Shown here one piece after another: positions 45,190-55,885 of a DNA stretch of 64,000 bases. The stretch is taken from assembly GCF_008017755.1 (NCBI RefSeq), contig NZ_VRTS01000002.1:1-64000 (forward strand), in the 5' to 3' direction. The translations under genes and the position numbers were made by a program. Numbering within the stretch: position 1 is the stretch's first letter; each line of letters begins with the position of its first letter. The DNA is from Alkalisalibacterium limincola. Its GTDB lineage: Bacteria; Pseudomonadota; Gammaproteobacteria; Xanthomonadales; Xanthomonadaceae. Under the pieces are notes generated by a model that was not told the origin of the DNA, ran no database searches, and worked only from the letters and a program-made list of their open reading frames with translations.

Positions 45190-46713
45190 GTGAGCCGACC
45201 CAAACCCATCGTGCTGCTGATCCTGGACGGCTGGGGCCATCGCGAGGATGCCCCCGACAACGCGATCGCCCAGGCGGATGCACCGAACTGGCGGCGTTTG
45301 CTGGAGGAATGCCCGCATACCCTGATCCACACCGAGGGGCGGCACGTCGGCCTGCCGGACGGGCAGATGGGGAATTCCGAAGTCGGGCACATGAACCTGG
45401 GCGCGGGACGGATTGTCTACCAGGACCTCACCCGCGTGGATGCCGCGATCGAGGACGGCAGCTTCGCCCGGAACCCGGAGCTGGTGGCGGCCTGTTCGGC
45501 GGTCTCCGATGGACACACCCTGCACGTGATGGGCCTGCTGTCCCCGGGCGGCGTGCACAGCCACGAAAACCACATCCTGGCGATGCTCGACATGGCCAAG
45601 GCGCAGGGCGTGGCCCGGGTGGCCGTGCACGCCTTCCTGGATGGTCGCGACATGCCGCCGCGCTCGGCACGCGCGAGCCTGGAGCGGCTGCAGGCGGCCT
45701 GCGAGCGGCTCGGCAATGCGCGTATCGCCAGCGTATGCGGCCGTTACCACGCGATGGACCGCGACCAGCGCTGGGACCGCCTGCGCACCGCCTGGGACGC
45801 GATCGTCGAGGGTCGGGGGCAACAGCAGGCCGCGACGGCGCTGCAGGCGCTCGAGGCGGCCTACGCGCGCGATGAGAACGACGAGTTCGTCGCCGCGACC
45901 GTGATCGGGGACGGCCAGCCGATGGCCGACGGCGACGCCGTCGTGTTCATGAACTTCCGCGCCGACCGCGCCCGCCAGCTCTCCGCGGCCTTCGTCGATC
46001 CGGAATTCGAGGGTTTCGATACGCGCCGTCCGGACCTGGCCCGCTTCGTCTGCCTGACCCAATACGATGCGCGCCTGCCGGCACCGGTGGCGTATCCGCC
46101 CGAGGACCTGCGCAACACGCTGGGCGACGTGCTGGCCGAGAACGGCCTGAAGCAGCTGCGCATCGCCGAAACCGAGAAGTACGCGCACGTCACGTTCTTC
46201 TTCTCCGGCGGGCGCGAGCAGCCGCTGCAGGGCGAGGAGCGGATCATGGTGCCGAGCCCGCGGGTGGCCACCTACGACCTGCAGCCGGAGATGAGCCTGC
46301 CGGAACTCACCGCCAAGCTGGTCGAGGCGATCAACAGCCAGCGCCACGATGTCGTGGTGTGCAACATCGCCAACCCCGACATGGTCGGCCATACCGGGGT
46401 GCTGGCTGCGGCGATCAAGGCCGTGGAGGCGGTCGACGTCGCCCTGGGCGAGATCCGCTCGGCGGTCGCGTCGGTGGGCGGCGAGCTGCTGGTGACCGCC
46501 GACCACGGCAACCTGGAGCAGATGAGCGATCCCGGGACCGGGCAGGCCCACACCGCGCACACCGTGGGACCGGTCCCGCTGGTTTACGTGGGGCGCGGCG
46601 CGAGCTTGCGTGGGGGTGGGGCATTGCGCGACGTGGCGCCGACCGTGCTGGCCCTGATGGGCATCCAGGCACCGGCCGAGATGAGTGGCCGGTCGCTGGT
46701 GGCGTTGGCCTGA
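45190..46713 (+). CDS. gpmI: cofactor-independent phosphoglycerate mutase
   Basis: Interconverts 3- and 2-phosphoglycerate in glycolysis using two manganese ions. The 507-residue protein has D13 in [12 protein letters not shown], the phosphorylated S63 in [14 protein letters not shown], the phosphatase-like half with [14 protein letters not shown], and the metal residues in [22 protein letters not shown] and [11 protein letters not shown]. The GTG start fits the family N-terminus. A TACAAT box at 45121-45126 is a likely -10. It ends 5 bp before the envC start. Confidence 0.96.
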   Translation: MSRPKPIVLLILDGWGHREDAPDNAIAQADAPNWRRLLEECPHTLIHTEGRHVGLPDGQMGNSEVGHMNLGAGRIVYQDLTRVDAAIEDGSFARNPELVAACSAVSDGHTLHVMGLLSPGGVHSHENHILAMLDMAKAQGVARVAVHAFLDGRDMPPRSARASLERLQAACERLGNARIASVCGRYHAMDRDQRWDRLRTAWDAIVEGRGQQQAATALQALEAAYARDENDEFVAATVIGDGQPMADGDAVVFMNFRADRARQLSAAFVDPEFEGFDTRRPDLARFVCLTQYDARLPAPVAYPPEDLRNTLGDVLAENGLKQLRIAETEKYAHVTFFFSGGREQPLQGEERIMVPSPRVATYDLQPEMSLPELTAKLVEAINSQRHDVVVCNIANPDMVGHTGVLAAAIKAVEAVDVALGEIRSAVASVGGELLVTADHGNLEQMSDPGTGQAHTAHTVGPVPLVYVGRGASLRGGGALRDVAPTVLALMGIQAPAEMSGRSLVALA

Positions 46714-46718
46714 ACGCG

Positions 46719-47908
46719 GTGCGGGCCCCCTCCAGGCCGCGCGCCTGGCTTGTGCTGGCAGTGCTCGCACTGCTCGTGCCGCTGGCCGGTCTTCCCGCGC
46801 AGACGCCGCAATCGGCCCAGGAGCGCGCCCGCGAGGAGGCGCGCGCGGAGGGCGAACTCGAACGGATACGCTCGGAGCTTCGCGAGCTGGCCGAGGCCCA
46901 GCAGCGCCTGGAAGGCCAGCGCAGCAGTGCGTCCCAGGCCCTGCGCGAGGCCGATGCCGCGGTTGGAACCGCCGTGCGCGGACTGCGCGACACCGAGGCG
47001 GGCATCGCCACCCAGGAAGGACGCCTGCGCGAGCTCGAGGCCGAGGCCAGCGCATTGGAAACGCGGCTTTCCGGCCAGCGCGAGGCGCTTGCGGCGCTGG
47101 TGCGCTCGGCCTATGCCCTGGGCCGCCACGAACAGCTCAAGCTGCTGCTCGCCCAGGACCGCATCGGCGACCTGGCGCGGGTGCTGGCCTACCACCGCTA
47201 CGTGCAGGAGGATCGCAGCGAGCGCATCCGCGGCCTGCTCGACGAGTTGCAGGTGCTGGCGGAGCTTTCCGAGCAGGTGCGCGAGCGCCGTACGGCCCTG
47301 GCCGCCAGCCAGCTGCGGCAGCAGCAGCAGCTCGCCGAGCTCGAGGCGCAGCGCGGCGAGCGTGCCGGCGTGGTGGCCGAACTCGAAGCCCGCCACCAGG
47401 CCGGTGCCGAACGCATCGCCGCGCTCGGCCGCGACCAGGAGGCCCTGGGGAAATTGCTGGAACAGCTGCGCGACGTGCTGGCCGACGTGCCCCGGCAGCT
47501 CGACGACGCCACGCCACTGTCGCAGCGGCGTGGGCAGTTGCCGTGGCCGCTGATGGTGCGCGGCTGGTGGCCTTCGGCGGGTCGATGCCCGACGGCCGGG
47601 CGGCCCAGGGCTGGTTGATCGCCGGTACCGCCGGTGCCGAGGTGCGTGCGATCTCGCATGGCCGGGTGGCGTTCGCCGACTGGCTCAAGGGCTACGGCTT
47701 GATCGTCATCGTCGACCACGGCGATGGCTGGATGAGCCTGTATGCGAACAACGACGCCCTGCTCAAGGATGCCGGCGACTGGGTGAGGGCGCGCGAGCCG
47801 GTGGCCACCGTCGGCAGTTCAGGTGCCCAGGGCCGGCCGGCGCTGTATTTCGAGCTGCGCCGCGAAAGCAGGCCGGTGGACCCCGCCAGCTGGCTGCAGC
47901 GCCGCTGA
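46719..47908 (+). CDS. envC: EnvC-type murein hydrolase activator, frame-broken
   Basis: About 396 residues. Signal peptide (…VLALLVPLAGLPAQT), a long coiled coil (about 35-260, heptads such as ELERIRSELRELAEAQQRLE), then a degenerate LytM domain with MPDGRAAQGWLIAGTAGAEV, YGLIVIVDHGDGWMSLYANN and GRPALYFELRRESRPVDP. It activates amidases that split septal peptidoglycan during division. One G is missing near 47554-47557 (ATGG for ATGGG). GTG 46719 is used, 5 bp after gpmI. Confidence 0.88.
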
Positions 47909-47925
47909 TCGGCGCCCGGCGGCGC

Positions 47926-47954
47926 TGGCAACCGGGGGCGGTGGCCCACATAAT
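47926..47954 (+). promoter_or_regulatory. ctpA promoter, possible leaderless start
   Basis: CATAAT (47949-47954) with a weak -35, TGGCAA (47926-47931), at exactly 17 bp. Only six bases separate the -10 from the ctpA ATG, so the transcript would begin at the start codon. No Shine-Dalgarno sequence lies before it. Confidence 0.45.
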
Positions 47955-47960
47955 CGGTCC

Positions 47961-49322
47961 ATGCCAAAACTGCTGCTGTCGGGTTCCGCCCTCCACGTCG
48001 TACTCGTCGCGTCGCTTGCCGCGGGGCCCGCGTGGGCGGCCGATCCGGCCCCGCCGGACCAGCTGGCGCCCGCCGATCCGGTGACCGCCGGGCCACGGCA
48101 GGTGTTGGCCGAGCCGCTGCCGATCGAGGAGATCCGGCGCTACGTGTCGGTGTATCGCACCGTGCAGCAGGCCTACGTCGAGGAGGTCGACGAGGCCGAC
48201 CTGATGCAGTCCGCCATCCGCGGCCTGCTCACCGACCTCGACCCGCACAGCGCCTACCTCGAACGCGAGGCGGCCGAGGCGATGACCGAGCAGGCCACCG
48301 GCACCTACGACGGCATCGGCGTGGAGCTGCAGCAGCAGCCCGACCGCAGCCTGCTGGTGATCGCACCGATCGACGACACGCCGGCCGCGCGCGCCGGCCT
48401 GCGCAGCGGCGACGTGATCACCGAGATCGACGGCGAGCCGATCCGCGCCGACAACGTCGACGGCGCGGTGCAGACGCTGCGCGGGCCGCCCGGGACGGCG
48501 GTGGAGCTCACCGTGTTGCGCGACGGCGAGCCCGGCCCGATCACGCTGAGCGTGGTGCGCGAACGCATCCAGGTGGCCAGCGTGCGCTCGCGCCTGCTCG
48601 AGCCGGGCTTCGGCTACCTGCGCATCAGCACCTTCCAGGCCGACACGTCGCGCCAGGTCGTGCGCGTGCTCGACGAGCTCGCCGAAGCCAGCGGCGGAAC
48701 CCTGTCCGGCCTCGTGCTGGACCTGCGCTCGAACCCGGGCGGCCTGCTCAACTCCGCGGTCGAGATCGCCGACACCTTCATCGACGAGGGCGTCATCGTC
48801 TCGACCCGCGGACGCCTTCCCTTCTCCAACACCGAATTCAGTGCCTCGCCGGGCGACCGGCTCGATGGCGCTCCGATCATCGCGCTGATCGACAGCGGCA
48901 CGGCCAGTGCGTCGGAGGTGCTCGCCGGTGCGCTGCGCGACCATGGCCGTGCCCGGCTGATGGGCAACCGCAGCTTCGGCAAGGGCTCGGTGCAGACGCT
49001 GCTGCCACTGGACAACGGCGACTCCTTGAAGCTGACCACCGCCCGCTACTACACGCCCAACGGCACCTCCATCCAGGCCCGCGGCCTGCGTCCGGACCTG
49101 CCGGTGGTGTCGCGAAACGGTGCGGGCCGGCGCAACCTGCGTGAATCCGACCTGCCACAGCACCTGGGGCGCGACCCGGCCGAGGTCGAGGAAGGCCTCG
49201 ACGAAGAGGACGAGGACCGGGTCATCGAGGCGGCGCTCGACGCCCTCAAGCAGCTTTCGGCGGGTGGCACGCTGCCCCAGGCCGACGCGCGCGCGCGCCG
49301 TCGCGCGCAGCAGCGCGGCTGA
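47961..49322 (+). CDS. ctpA: S41 carboxyl-terminal processing peptidase
   Basis: Periplasmic serine protease of 453 residues, signal peptide to about 27 (GPAWAA). A PDZ domain (about 105-200; YDGIGVELQQQPD, PAARAGLRSGDVITEIDG) captures C-termini. The protease core has LVLDLRSNPGGLLN, nucleophile S316 in DSGTASASEV and base K341 in SFGKGSVQ. It trims cell-wall enzymes and lipoproteins. Beside envC, a usual partner in proteobacteria. The acidic and basic tail (EEGLDEEDEDR, RARRRAQQRG) is unusual but not frame-shifted. Confidence 0.94.
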   Translation: MPKLLLSGSALHVVLVASLAAGPAWAADPAPPDQLAPADPVTAGPRQVLAEPLPIEEIRRYVSVYRTVQQAYVEEVDEADLMQSAIRGLLTDLDPHSAYLEREAAEAMTEQATGTYDGIGVELQQQPDRSLLVIAPIDDTPAARAGLRSGDVITEIDGEPIRADNVDGAVQTLRGPPGTAVELTVLRDGEPGPITLSVVRERIQVASVRSRLLEPGFGYLRISTFQADTSRQVVRVLDELAEASGGTLSGLVLDLRSNPGGLLNSAVEIADTFIDEGVIVSTRGRLPFSNTEFSASPGDRLDGAPIIALIDSGTASASEVLAGALRDHGRARLMGNRSFGKGSVQTLLPLDNGDSLKLTTARYYTPNGTSIQARGLRPDLPVVSRNGAGRRNLRESDLPQHLGRDPAEVEEGLDEEDEDRVIEAALDALKQLSAGGTLPQADARARRRAQQRG

Positions 49323-49337
49323 TAAAGCCGCCCCGCT

Positions 49338-50036
49338 TCAGCTCCCCCAGGCGCTGCGCAGGCGTCGCGCCACCGCATCGCGCTGCGACAACGCGAACGC
49401 GATGCCGAAGCCGAAGCCGGCCACGTGCGCCCACCAGGCCACGGCGCCGAAGGCCGGGCCGACCGTGGTGAAGATGCCCTGCACCAGTGCCCACAGGCCG
49501 ATCAGCAGGAAGGCCGGCACGCGCACGAACTCCAGGAACAGGCCCAGGGGCACGACGATGCCCAGGCGGGCGCGCGGAAACAGCGCCAGGTAGGCACCGA
49601 TCACCGCCGATACCGCGCCGCTGGAACCGATGATGATGCGGTTGGGCGCATCCATCAGCGCCGCGGCGGCCAGGTTGGCCAGGGCGCCGCCGAGCACGAA
49701 CAACACCAGGAAGCGCCACGGCCCCATCGCCCGCTCCGCCGGCAGTCCGAAGATCATCAGGAACAGCAGGTTGCCGAGCAGGTGGATCCAGTCGGCATGG
49801 ATGAACAGGGCACTCACCAGGCTGAGCAGGCGCCCGCTGCTGGCCGCTTCGACCCAGCCCGAAAGACCTTCGGGCAGCGCGCCGGAGAGGGCGCCCCAGC
49901 GCAGCAGCAGTGCGTGGCGCGCGTCTTGCGATTCCGGGCGCAGCATCAGCACGAACGCCACCACCGCGGAAATGACCAGCAGTGGCGTGGCCCACCGGAT
50001 CCCGACGCGGCGGCGGCTGGGGATGCCGACGAACAT
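49338..50036 (-). CDS. rhomboid family intramembrane serine protease
   Basis: Encodes 232 residues with six helices. The catalytic dyad is S139 in IIIGSSGAVSAVIG and H204 in WWAHVAGFGFG; the conserved loop HADWIHLLGN and the L1 motif after it are present. It cuts membrane proteins within their helices. It begins one base after the gspB stop on the same strand, so it is likely coupled to the secretion genes. A possible substrate link to GspB is inference. Confidence 0.9.
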   Translation of the reverse strand: MFVGIPSRRRVGIRWATPLLVISAVVAFVLMLRPESQDARHALLLRWGALSGALPEGLSGWVEAASSGRLLSLVSALFIHADWIHLLGNLLFLMIFGLPAERAMGPWRFLVLFVLGGALANLAAAALMDAPNRIIIGSSGAVSAVIGAYLALFPRARLGIVVPLGLFLEFVRVPAFLLIGLWALVQGIFTTVGPAFGAVAWWAHVAGFGFGIAFALSQRDAVARRLRSAWGS

Positions 50037-50037
50037 G

Positions 50038-50847
50038 TCAGGGGCGGGGCAGCAGCACGCGGCGGCCATCGAAATCCACGACGATGCCGTCGCGGCGGAT
50101 CGCTTCGACGACGCCCTGGCCCTCCAGCAGGCCCCCTTCGCCGATGCGGCGGCCGTCGATGATCGCGAAGCGGCGCGATGGATCCTCGGCGAACACATGC
50201 ATGCTGATGCGCAGTTCGGGCAGGGAGGCGCGAGTGGCGGCGGGCAAGTCGGCCAGGCGCAGCAGGCCCTCGTCGTCGTCCGCGGCCGGTGCCGTGGTCG
50301 GCGGGACGGCTTCGGGTGCCGGCTGGGCGGCCTGCGCTGGCGGAGTGGCGATCACCGGAGTCGCCGCGCTCGCGCGGGGCGCTGGCGGAGCGACCGACGC
50401 CGGGTCGGGCTCGGCTGCGGCCACCGGGGTCCGCGTTGGCTCGACGGCGGACGTAGCGGGGGCTGGCACCGGCGCCGGTACGGGCCGGGGTGCGGGGCGT
50501 GGTGGAGAAGCGGGCGCTGCGGCGGGGCGGTCCGGCACCGCCGAGGCGCGGGACGCATCCAGGCCGGTGTCGCCACGCCCGGTGGCGAGGCCTTCGCCGA
50601 CTTCCAGCGGCAGCGCGACCGGATCGACCACGGCTTCGGTCGCCGTGCCGTTGGACGGGTCGGGAACCGCCATGCGTCCGAGCCACCAGGCCCCGGCACC
50701 GACCAGCATCAGCGCCAGCGCCGGCAGCAGCCAGCGTGGCACGCGGCTGCGCGGGGCGGTCGCGACCACCGGTGAATGCAGGTCCGGCGCCTGGCCGAGC
50801 CGCCGTTGCGCCTCGGACTTGCGCAGGGCTTCGAGGATCAGGGACAT
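50038..50847 (-). CDS. gspB: type II secretion accessory protein GspB
   Basis: Encodes 269 residues. The cytoplasmic start MSLILEALRKSEAQRRLGQAPD is diagnostic, followed by one membrane helix (about 39-58), a long linker rich in alanine and proline (about 100-200) that can span the periplasm, and the C-terminal GspB domain (about 205-269; PELRISMHVFAEDPSRRFA, IIDGRRIGEG). With GspA it remodels peptidoglycan so that the secretin GspD can assemble. It lies 17 bp after gspA. Confidence 0.9.
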   Translation of the reverse strand: MSLILEALRKSEAQRRLGQAPDLHSPVVATAPRSRVPRWLLPALALMLVGAGAWWLGRMAVPDPSNGTATEAVVDPVALPLEVGEGLATGRGDTGLDASRASAVPDRPAAAPASPPRPAPRPVPAPVPAPATSAVEPTRTPVAAAEPDPASVAPPAPRASAATPVIATPPAQAAQPAPEAVPPTTAPAADDDEGLLRLADLPAATRASLPELRISMHVFAEDPSRRFAIIDGRRIGEGGLLEGQGVVEAIRRDGIVVDFDGRRVLLPRP

Positions 50848-50864
50848 CGCGTCGCCCCCCCTGC

Positions 50865-52471
50865 TCACAGCCGACGCCGCAGCAGTGGGCCGTCCTCGCC
50901 CTCGCCGGTCAGCGCCAGCAGGGTTTCGAGGCCAAGGATGCCGTCGGGCTGCAACCCATGCGCGGTCTGCAGCCGACGTACCGCCGCCACCACGTCGTCG
51001 TCGTACTGCGCCGGGCCGACCAGCGGCGCGAGCTGTCCGCTGCCGAGCAGCTGCGTGTGCAGCCAGTCCATGCCCGGCCCCCGGTCGCCCCGGCGCAGGG
51101 GCAGGTCGAGCCACGGCTGCGCCTTCCACAGGGCCACGAAGTCGCCGTTCCAGATCCGCTCGAGCTGCCGCCGGTCGATGTCGAAGCTGTCGCCACCCAT
51201 GCCCAGTCGCACCCGCAGCACGTCCACGCCCAGCAGCACCGCCCAGCTGGTGCCGGACTCGCCCCGCAACGGGACGATCACCGGCCGACCGATGGCCGCC
51301 AGCTTGTCGAGGTTGCCCCGCGAGCGCAGGCAGTAGATCCCGGGGATGATCTCCGGCGGGCATTGCGCGGCCTGTTCGGCGTCGACCTCGTCGGCGCGCA
51401 GCAGCCACAGCGCCAGCAGCCGGTTCCATGCCGAGGCCTCCGTGGCCCGGGTCTCGGCCAGACGCAGGTCGAGCGCTCGGCATCGAGGTAGGGCACGCTG
51501 CGGGCAGGCGTGGTGTCGGTGGCGACGCTGGCGGCCGGGTCGATGCCTTCGGACTCGGGCGCCGTGCTGCGCGGCCAGAACCAGAACGCCAGCAGGATCG
51601 CCGCCAGTATCGCCGCCACCACCCATCCCGGCTCCGGCATCGGCAGGCGGCGGATCGGATGCGAGAGGGCCTCGCGCGCGGCCAGTTCCACCAGCGCCTC
51701 GCTGATCTGGTTCTGTTCGCGTGCATAGCCGGCGATCAGTGCGCGCTCGGCGATCACGTTGATCAGCCGGGGCACGCCACCGGAGTGGTTGTGCAGCCGA
51801 CGCAGCGCCAGTTTGGAGAACGGCTGGCGCGCACAGCCCGCCACCGACAGCCGGTGGCGCACATAGGCATCGGTCTCCTCGGCGCTCAGCGGGGTGAGGT
51901 GGTAGCGCGCGGTGATGCGCTGGGCCAGCTGGCGCAGGTCCGGGCTGTCGAGCATGTCGCGCAGTTCCGGCTGGCCCAGCAGGATGATCTGCAGCAGTTT
52001 CTGGGTCGCCGTTTCCAGGTTGGTCAACAGGCGCACCTGCTCCAGCGCCTCGCGCGAGAGCTCCTGCGCCTCGTCGATGATCAGCACGATGCGAAGGCCC
52101 TGCGCGTAGGCATCGAGCAGGTAGGCGTTGAGCCGGTCGACCAGGCCCTTGAGGCTGCCGTGGGCGCCGCTGATGTCCAGGCGCAGCTCTTCGCAGATCG
52201 CCTCGAGCAGCTCCACCGGCGAAAGCTTCGGATTGAGCACCAGCGCGACCCGGGCGTTGTCGGGCAACTGTTCCAGCAGCAGCCGGCACAGCGTGGTCTT
52301 GCCGGTGCCCACCTCGCCGGTGAGCTGCACGAAGCCGCCGCCGCCGCCCTGGCCGATGCCGTAGAGCAGGTGCGCCAACGCATCCCGGTGGCGCTCGGAG
52401 AGGTACACGAAGCGCGGATCGGGTGTGATCGAGAACGGCGGTTCGCGGAGACCGTAGAACTCGAGGTACAT
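50865..52471 (-). CDS. gspA: type II secretion ATPase GspA/ExeA, frame-broken
   Basis: About 535 residues. AAA module (1-270) begins MYLEFYGLREPPFSITPDPR and has Walker A GEVGTGKT (52-59), Walker B-like IVLIIDEAQEL, then a membrane helix (about 283-302, GWVVAAILAAILLAFWFWP). The periplasmic part ends in a peptidoglycan-binding domain (DDDVVAAVRRLQTAHGLQPDG and ILGLETLLAL). One base is missing at 51474-51479; restoring it gives DAEALDLRLAE. It partners GspB in secretin insertion. No gsp core genes are in the window. Confidence 0.9.
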
Positions 52472-52600
52472 GCAGGGCTCGCTGTGGTGGTCGGGCACTG
52501 TAGCGCGCGGTGTCCGGTGGGCGGGTTAGCGATCGGTTAAGCCGCCCCCATGGTACGTGACCGGGCCGGGACGCACCCGCGCCGGCCGGGGTCGCCACGG

Positions 52601-55600
52601 CTAGTCGTCGAGCGTGAGCAGCGAGGCGTTGCCACCGGAGGCGGTGGTGTTGACCGTGCGGGTGCGCTCGGTGACGAAGCGCGCCAGGTAATGCGGGCCG
52701 CCGGCCTTGGGGCCGGTGCCCGACAGGCCCTCGCCACCGAAGGGCTGCACGCCCACGACCGCACCGATCTGGTTGCGGTTGACGTAGCAGTTGCCCACCC
52801 GGACCGAGCCCATGATCTTGTCGACCGTCTCGTCGATGCGGCTGTGGATGCCCAGCGTCAGGCCGTAACCGGTGGAATTGATCTGGGCGATGATCTTGTC
52901 GAGGTCGTTGGCGTGGATCCGGATGACATGCAGGATCGGTCCGAAGATCTCCTTTTCCAGCCGGTTGATCGAGTCGATCTCGTAGGCCCGCGGCGCGAAG
53001 TAGGTGCCGTTGGCGGTCTCCTCGCCCAGCGTAGCCGCACGGATCAGCCGGCCCTCGCGGTCCATGCGGCCGGCATGCTCGGTGAGCATCTCCAATGCGT
53101 CGTCGTCGATCACCGGGCCGACGTCGGTCGAAAGCAGACCGGGGTCGCCGACCTTGAGCTCGTCGATCGCGCCGGCGAGCATCTCGATGACCCGGTCGGC
53201 GATGTCCTCCTGCACGAACAGGATGCGAGCGGCCGAGCAGCGCTGGCCGGCGGAACCGAAGGCCGACACCACCGCATCCTTGACCAGCTGCTCGGGCAGC
53301 GCCGAGGAGTCGGCGATCAGCGCGTTCTGGCCGCCGGTCTCGGCGATCAGCACCGCGATCGCGGCATCGCGCGCGGCCAGCGTGCGGTTGATCGCGCGCG
53401 CGGTGTCGGTGGAACCGGTGAACACGACGCCGGCGATGCGCGGATCCTTGGTCAGGGCCGCGCCAACCGTGGCGCCGTCACCCGGGACGAACTGCACGAT
53501 GTCCTCCGGGATGCCGGCCTCGTGCAGCAGCTTCACCGCCGCGTGGCCCACCAGCGTGGTCTGCTCGGCGGGCTTGGCGATGACCGCGTTGCCGGTCACC
53601 AGCGCCGCGGCCACCTGGCCGATGAAGATCGCCAGGGGGAAGTTCCACGGGCTGATGCAGACGAACACGCCGCGACCGGAGAGGACCAGTTCGTTGGTTT
53701 CGCCGGTGGGGCCGGGGAGCTGCTCGGGCTGGGCCATCATCTGCCGGCCCTGCAGCGCGTAGTAGCGCAGGAAGTCGACCGCCTCGCGCACTTCGGCGAC
53801 ACCGTCGGGAATCGTCTTGCCGGCTTCCTTGGTGCACATCGCGATGAACTCGGCCATGCGCGATTCCAGCAGGTCGGCGGCATGCTCGAGCAGCTTGCCG
53901 CGACTGGTGGAGGGCAGGCGGTCCCAGCCACGCTGGGCGGCCAGGGCGTTGTCGATCGCCCGGGTGGCGGTCGCCTCGTCGGCGCCGATCCACTCGCCGA
54001 CCTTCTCGCGGCGGTCGGCCGGGTTGGTCACGCTCACCGGCGTGCCCGAGGCCTTGGTGCCCGGCACCAGCGGGCCCGCCTTCCACTGCGTGAGCGAGGC
54101 GTTGATCCTGTCGGCCAGGGCCTTCAGGTCGATGTCGTTGGCGAGGTTCACGCCCATGGAATTCTTCCTCTCGTGGCCCTGGCTGGTGAACAGCTCCACG
54201 GGCTGCGGGATCTTGGGATGGGGAATGGCGGCGTAGGCGTCGACGGTGGCGACCGGATCGGCCACCAGCTCGGCGGCGCTCAGCCGGTCGTCGCTGATGC
54301 GGTTGACGAAGCTGGTGTTGGCACCGTTCTCCAGCAGGCGCCGCACCAGGTAGGCCAGCAGGTCCTCGTGGCTGCCGACCGGGGCGTAGACGCGGCACGG
54401 CACGTCGAGCTGGTCCTTGCCGATCACCTCGGCGTAGAGGTCGGCCCCCATGCCGTGCAGGCGCTGGAACTCGAACGGCCTGCCCGCGGCATGGTGGTGC
54501 ACGGCCGCGATCGTGTGCGCGTTGTGGGTGGCGAACATCGGGTAGATCGCGTCGCTGGCCTCGAGCATCGCGCGGGCACAGGCGAGGTAGCTCACGTCGG
54601 TGTTGGCCTTGCGCGTGAACACCGGGTAGCCGTCGTGGCCCTCGACCTGGCCACGCTTGACCTCCGAATCCCAGTACGCGCCCTTGACCAGGCGCACCGG
54701 GATGCGGCGGCCGTGGCGCCGGGCCAGTTCGGCCACGCGCGCCAGCACCCGCGGCGCGCGCTTCTGGTAGGCCTGCACGGCCAGGCCGAAGCCTTCCCAG
54801 CCTTCCAGGCTGGCATCGGCGTACACGCCCAGGATCACGTCGAGGCTCATCTCGAGCCGGTCGGCTTCCTCGGCATCGATCGTGAAGCCGATGCCGCGGC
54901 TGCGCGCGCGCTGGGCCAGGTCCAGCACCCGCGGCGCCAGCTCGGCCATGACGCGGGCGCGCTTGGCGTGCTCGAAACGCGGGTGCAGCGCGGAGAGCTT
55001 GACCGAGATGCTCGGCGCGGCGAACACATCCGGGAACGGGCCGCCGGCGCCGATGGCCTCGATGGCCTGGGCATAGGCGTCGAAGTAGCGCTTCGCATCG
55101 CCCGCGGTCAGCGCCGCTTCGCCCAGCATGTCGAAGGAGTAGCGATAGCGGGCGTTGTCGCCCTTCCTGGAGCGCTTGAGCGCCTCTTCGATGTTGCGGC
55201 CCAGCACGAACTGGTGGCCCATGATGCGCATCGCCTGGCGCACGGCCATGCGGATGACCGGCTCTCCGGCGCGGCCGGTCAGGCGCCGCATCGCGTTGGA
55301 GGCGTCGCGGCGGGTTTCGTCGTTGAGCCTGACGATGCGCCCGGTCAGCATCAGGCCCCAGGTCGAGGCGTTGACGAAGATCGAGTCGCTGCGGCCCAGG
55401 TGCTTCTGCCAGTCGGCCTCGCCCAGCTTGTCGCGGATCAGTCGGTCGGCCGTGGTCTGGTCGGGGATGCGCAGCAGGGCCTCGGCCACGCACATCAGCA
55501 ACACGCCTTCCTCGCTGGACAGGTCGTACTCGCGCATGAAGGCCTCGATCGCGCCCTGGTCCTCGGCGCGGCGGCGCGTGCCGTTGACCAGGCGTTGGGC

Positions 55601-55756
55601 GACGGCTTCGACCGCGGCCGCCTCGTCCTCGGGCAGCCGGGCGAGCTCGAGGAGCTCCCTGACGTGTTCGGATTCGTCGCGCAGCCAGGCCTCGGTGATC
55701 CGCGCATGCGCGGCATCGCCGTCCTGGGGCAGTTCGGGGCTGAGGATGGCTTTCAC
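52601..55756 (-). CDS. putA: bifunctional proline dehydrogenase/glutamate semialdehyde dehydrogenase
   Basis: Converts proline to glutamate in two steps and passes electrons to quinone via FAD. The 1051 residues comprise an arm and PRODH barrel (about 1-490; SVKLSALHPRFEHAKR, IDAEEADRLEMSLD, RLVKGAYWDSEVKRGQ) and an ALDH domain (about 520-1020; ISPWNFPLAIF, GSTDTARAIN, ETGGQNALIAD with its Glu, SAGQRCSAAR with catalytic Cys). It lacks the N-terminal ribbon-helix-helix DNA-binding domain of E. coli PutA, so it should not repress its own gene. GTG 55756 (KAILSPELP) is a tentative start, no ribosome site being visible. Confidence 0.93.
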   Translation of the reverse strand: MKAILSPELPQDGDAAHARITEAWLRDESEHVRELLELARLPEDEAAAVEAVAQRLVNGTRRRAEDQGAIEAFMREYDLSSEEGVLLMCVAEALLRIPDQTTADRLIRDKLGEADWQKHLGRSDSIFVNASTWGLMLTGRIVRLNDETRRDASNAMRRLTGRAGEPVIRMAVRQAMRIMGHQFVLGRNIEEALKRSRKGDNARYRYSFDMLGEAALTAGDAKRYFDAYAQAIEAIGAGGPFPDVFAAPSISVKLSALHPRFEHAKRARVMAELAPRVLDLAQRARSRGIGFTIDAEEADRLEMSLDVILGVYADASLEGWEGFGLAVQAYQKRAPRVLARVAELARRHGRRIPVRLVKGAYWDSEVKRGQVEGHDGYPVFTRKANTDVSYLACARAMLEASDAIYPMFATHNAHTIAAVHHHAAGRPFEFQRLHGMGADLYAEVIGKDQLDVPCRVYAPVGSHEDLLAYLVRRLLENGANTSFVNRISDDRLSAAELVADPVATVDAYAAIPHPKIPQPVELFTSQGHERKNSMGVNLANDIDLKALADRINASLTQWKAGPLVPGTKASGTPVSVTNPADRREKVGEWIGADEATATRAIDNALAAQRGWDRLPSTSRGKLLEHAADLLESRMAEFIAMCTKEAGKTIPDGVAEVREAVDFLRYYALQGRQMMAQPEQLPGPTGETNELVLSGRGVFVCISPWNFPLAIFIGQVAAALVTGNAVIAKPAEQTTLVGHAAVKLLHEAGIPEDIVQFVPGDGATVGAALTKDPRIAGVVFTGSTDTARAINRTLAARDAAIAVLIAETGGQNALIADSSALPEQLVKDAVVSAFGSAGQRCSAARILFVQEDIADRVIEMLAGAIDELKVGDPGLLSTDVGPVIDDDALEMLTEHAGRMDREGRLIRAATLGEETANGTYFAPRAYEIDSINRLEKEIFGPILHVIRIHANDLDKIIAQINSTGYGLTLGIHSRIDETVDKIMGSVRVGNCYVNRNQIGAVVGVQPFGGEGLSGTGPKAGGPHYLARFVTERTRTVNTTASGGNASLLTLDD

Positions 55757-55885
55757 AAACACCTGGGTTTGGAGGGGGAGGGCGCGCTCACGCACGCTTG
55801 AGGCCGCCAAGTGTAAGTAGGAGGCAGGCTGCGGTATAGCCGTGGCGCGTTGATCTTCCTGAAGCGCGTCGGGACGCGGGCTTGC

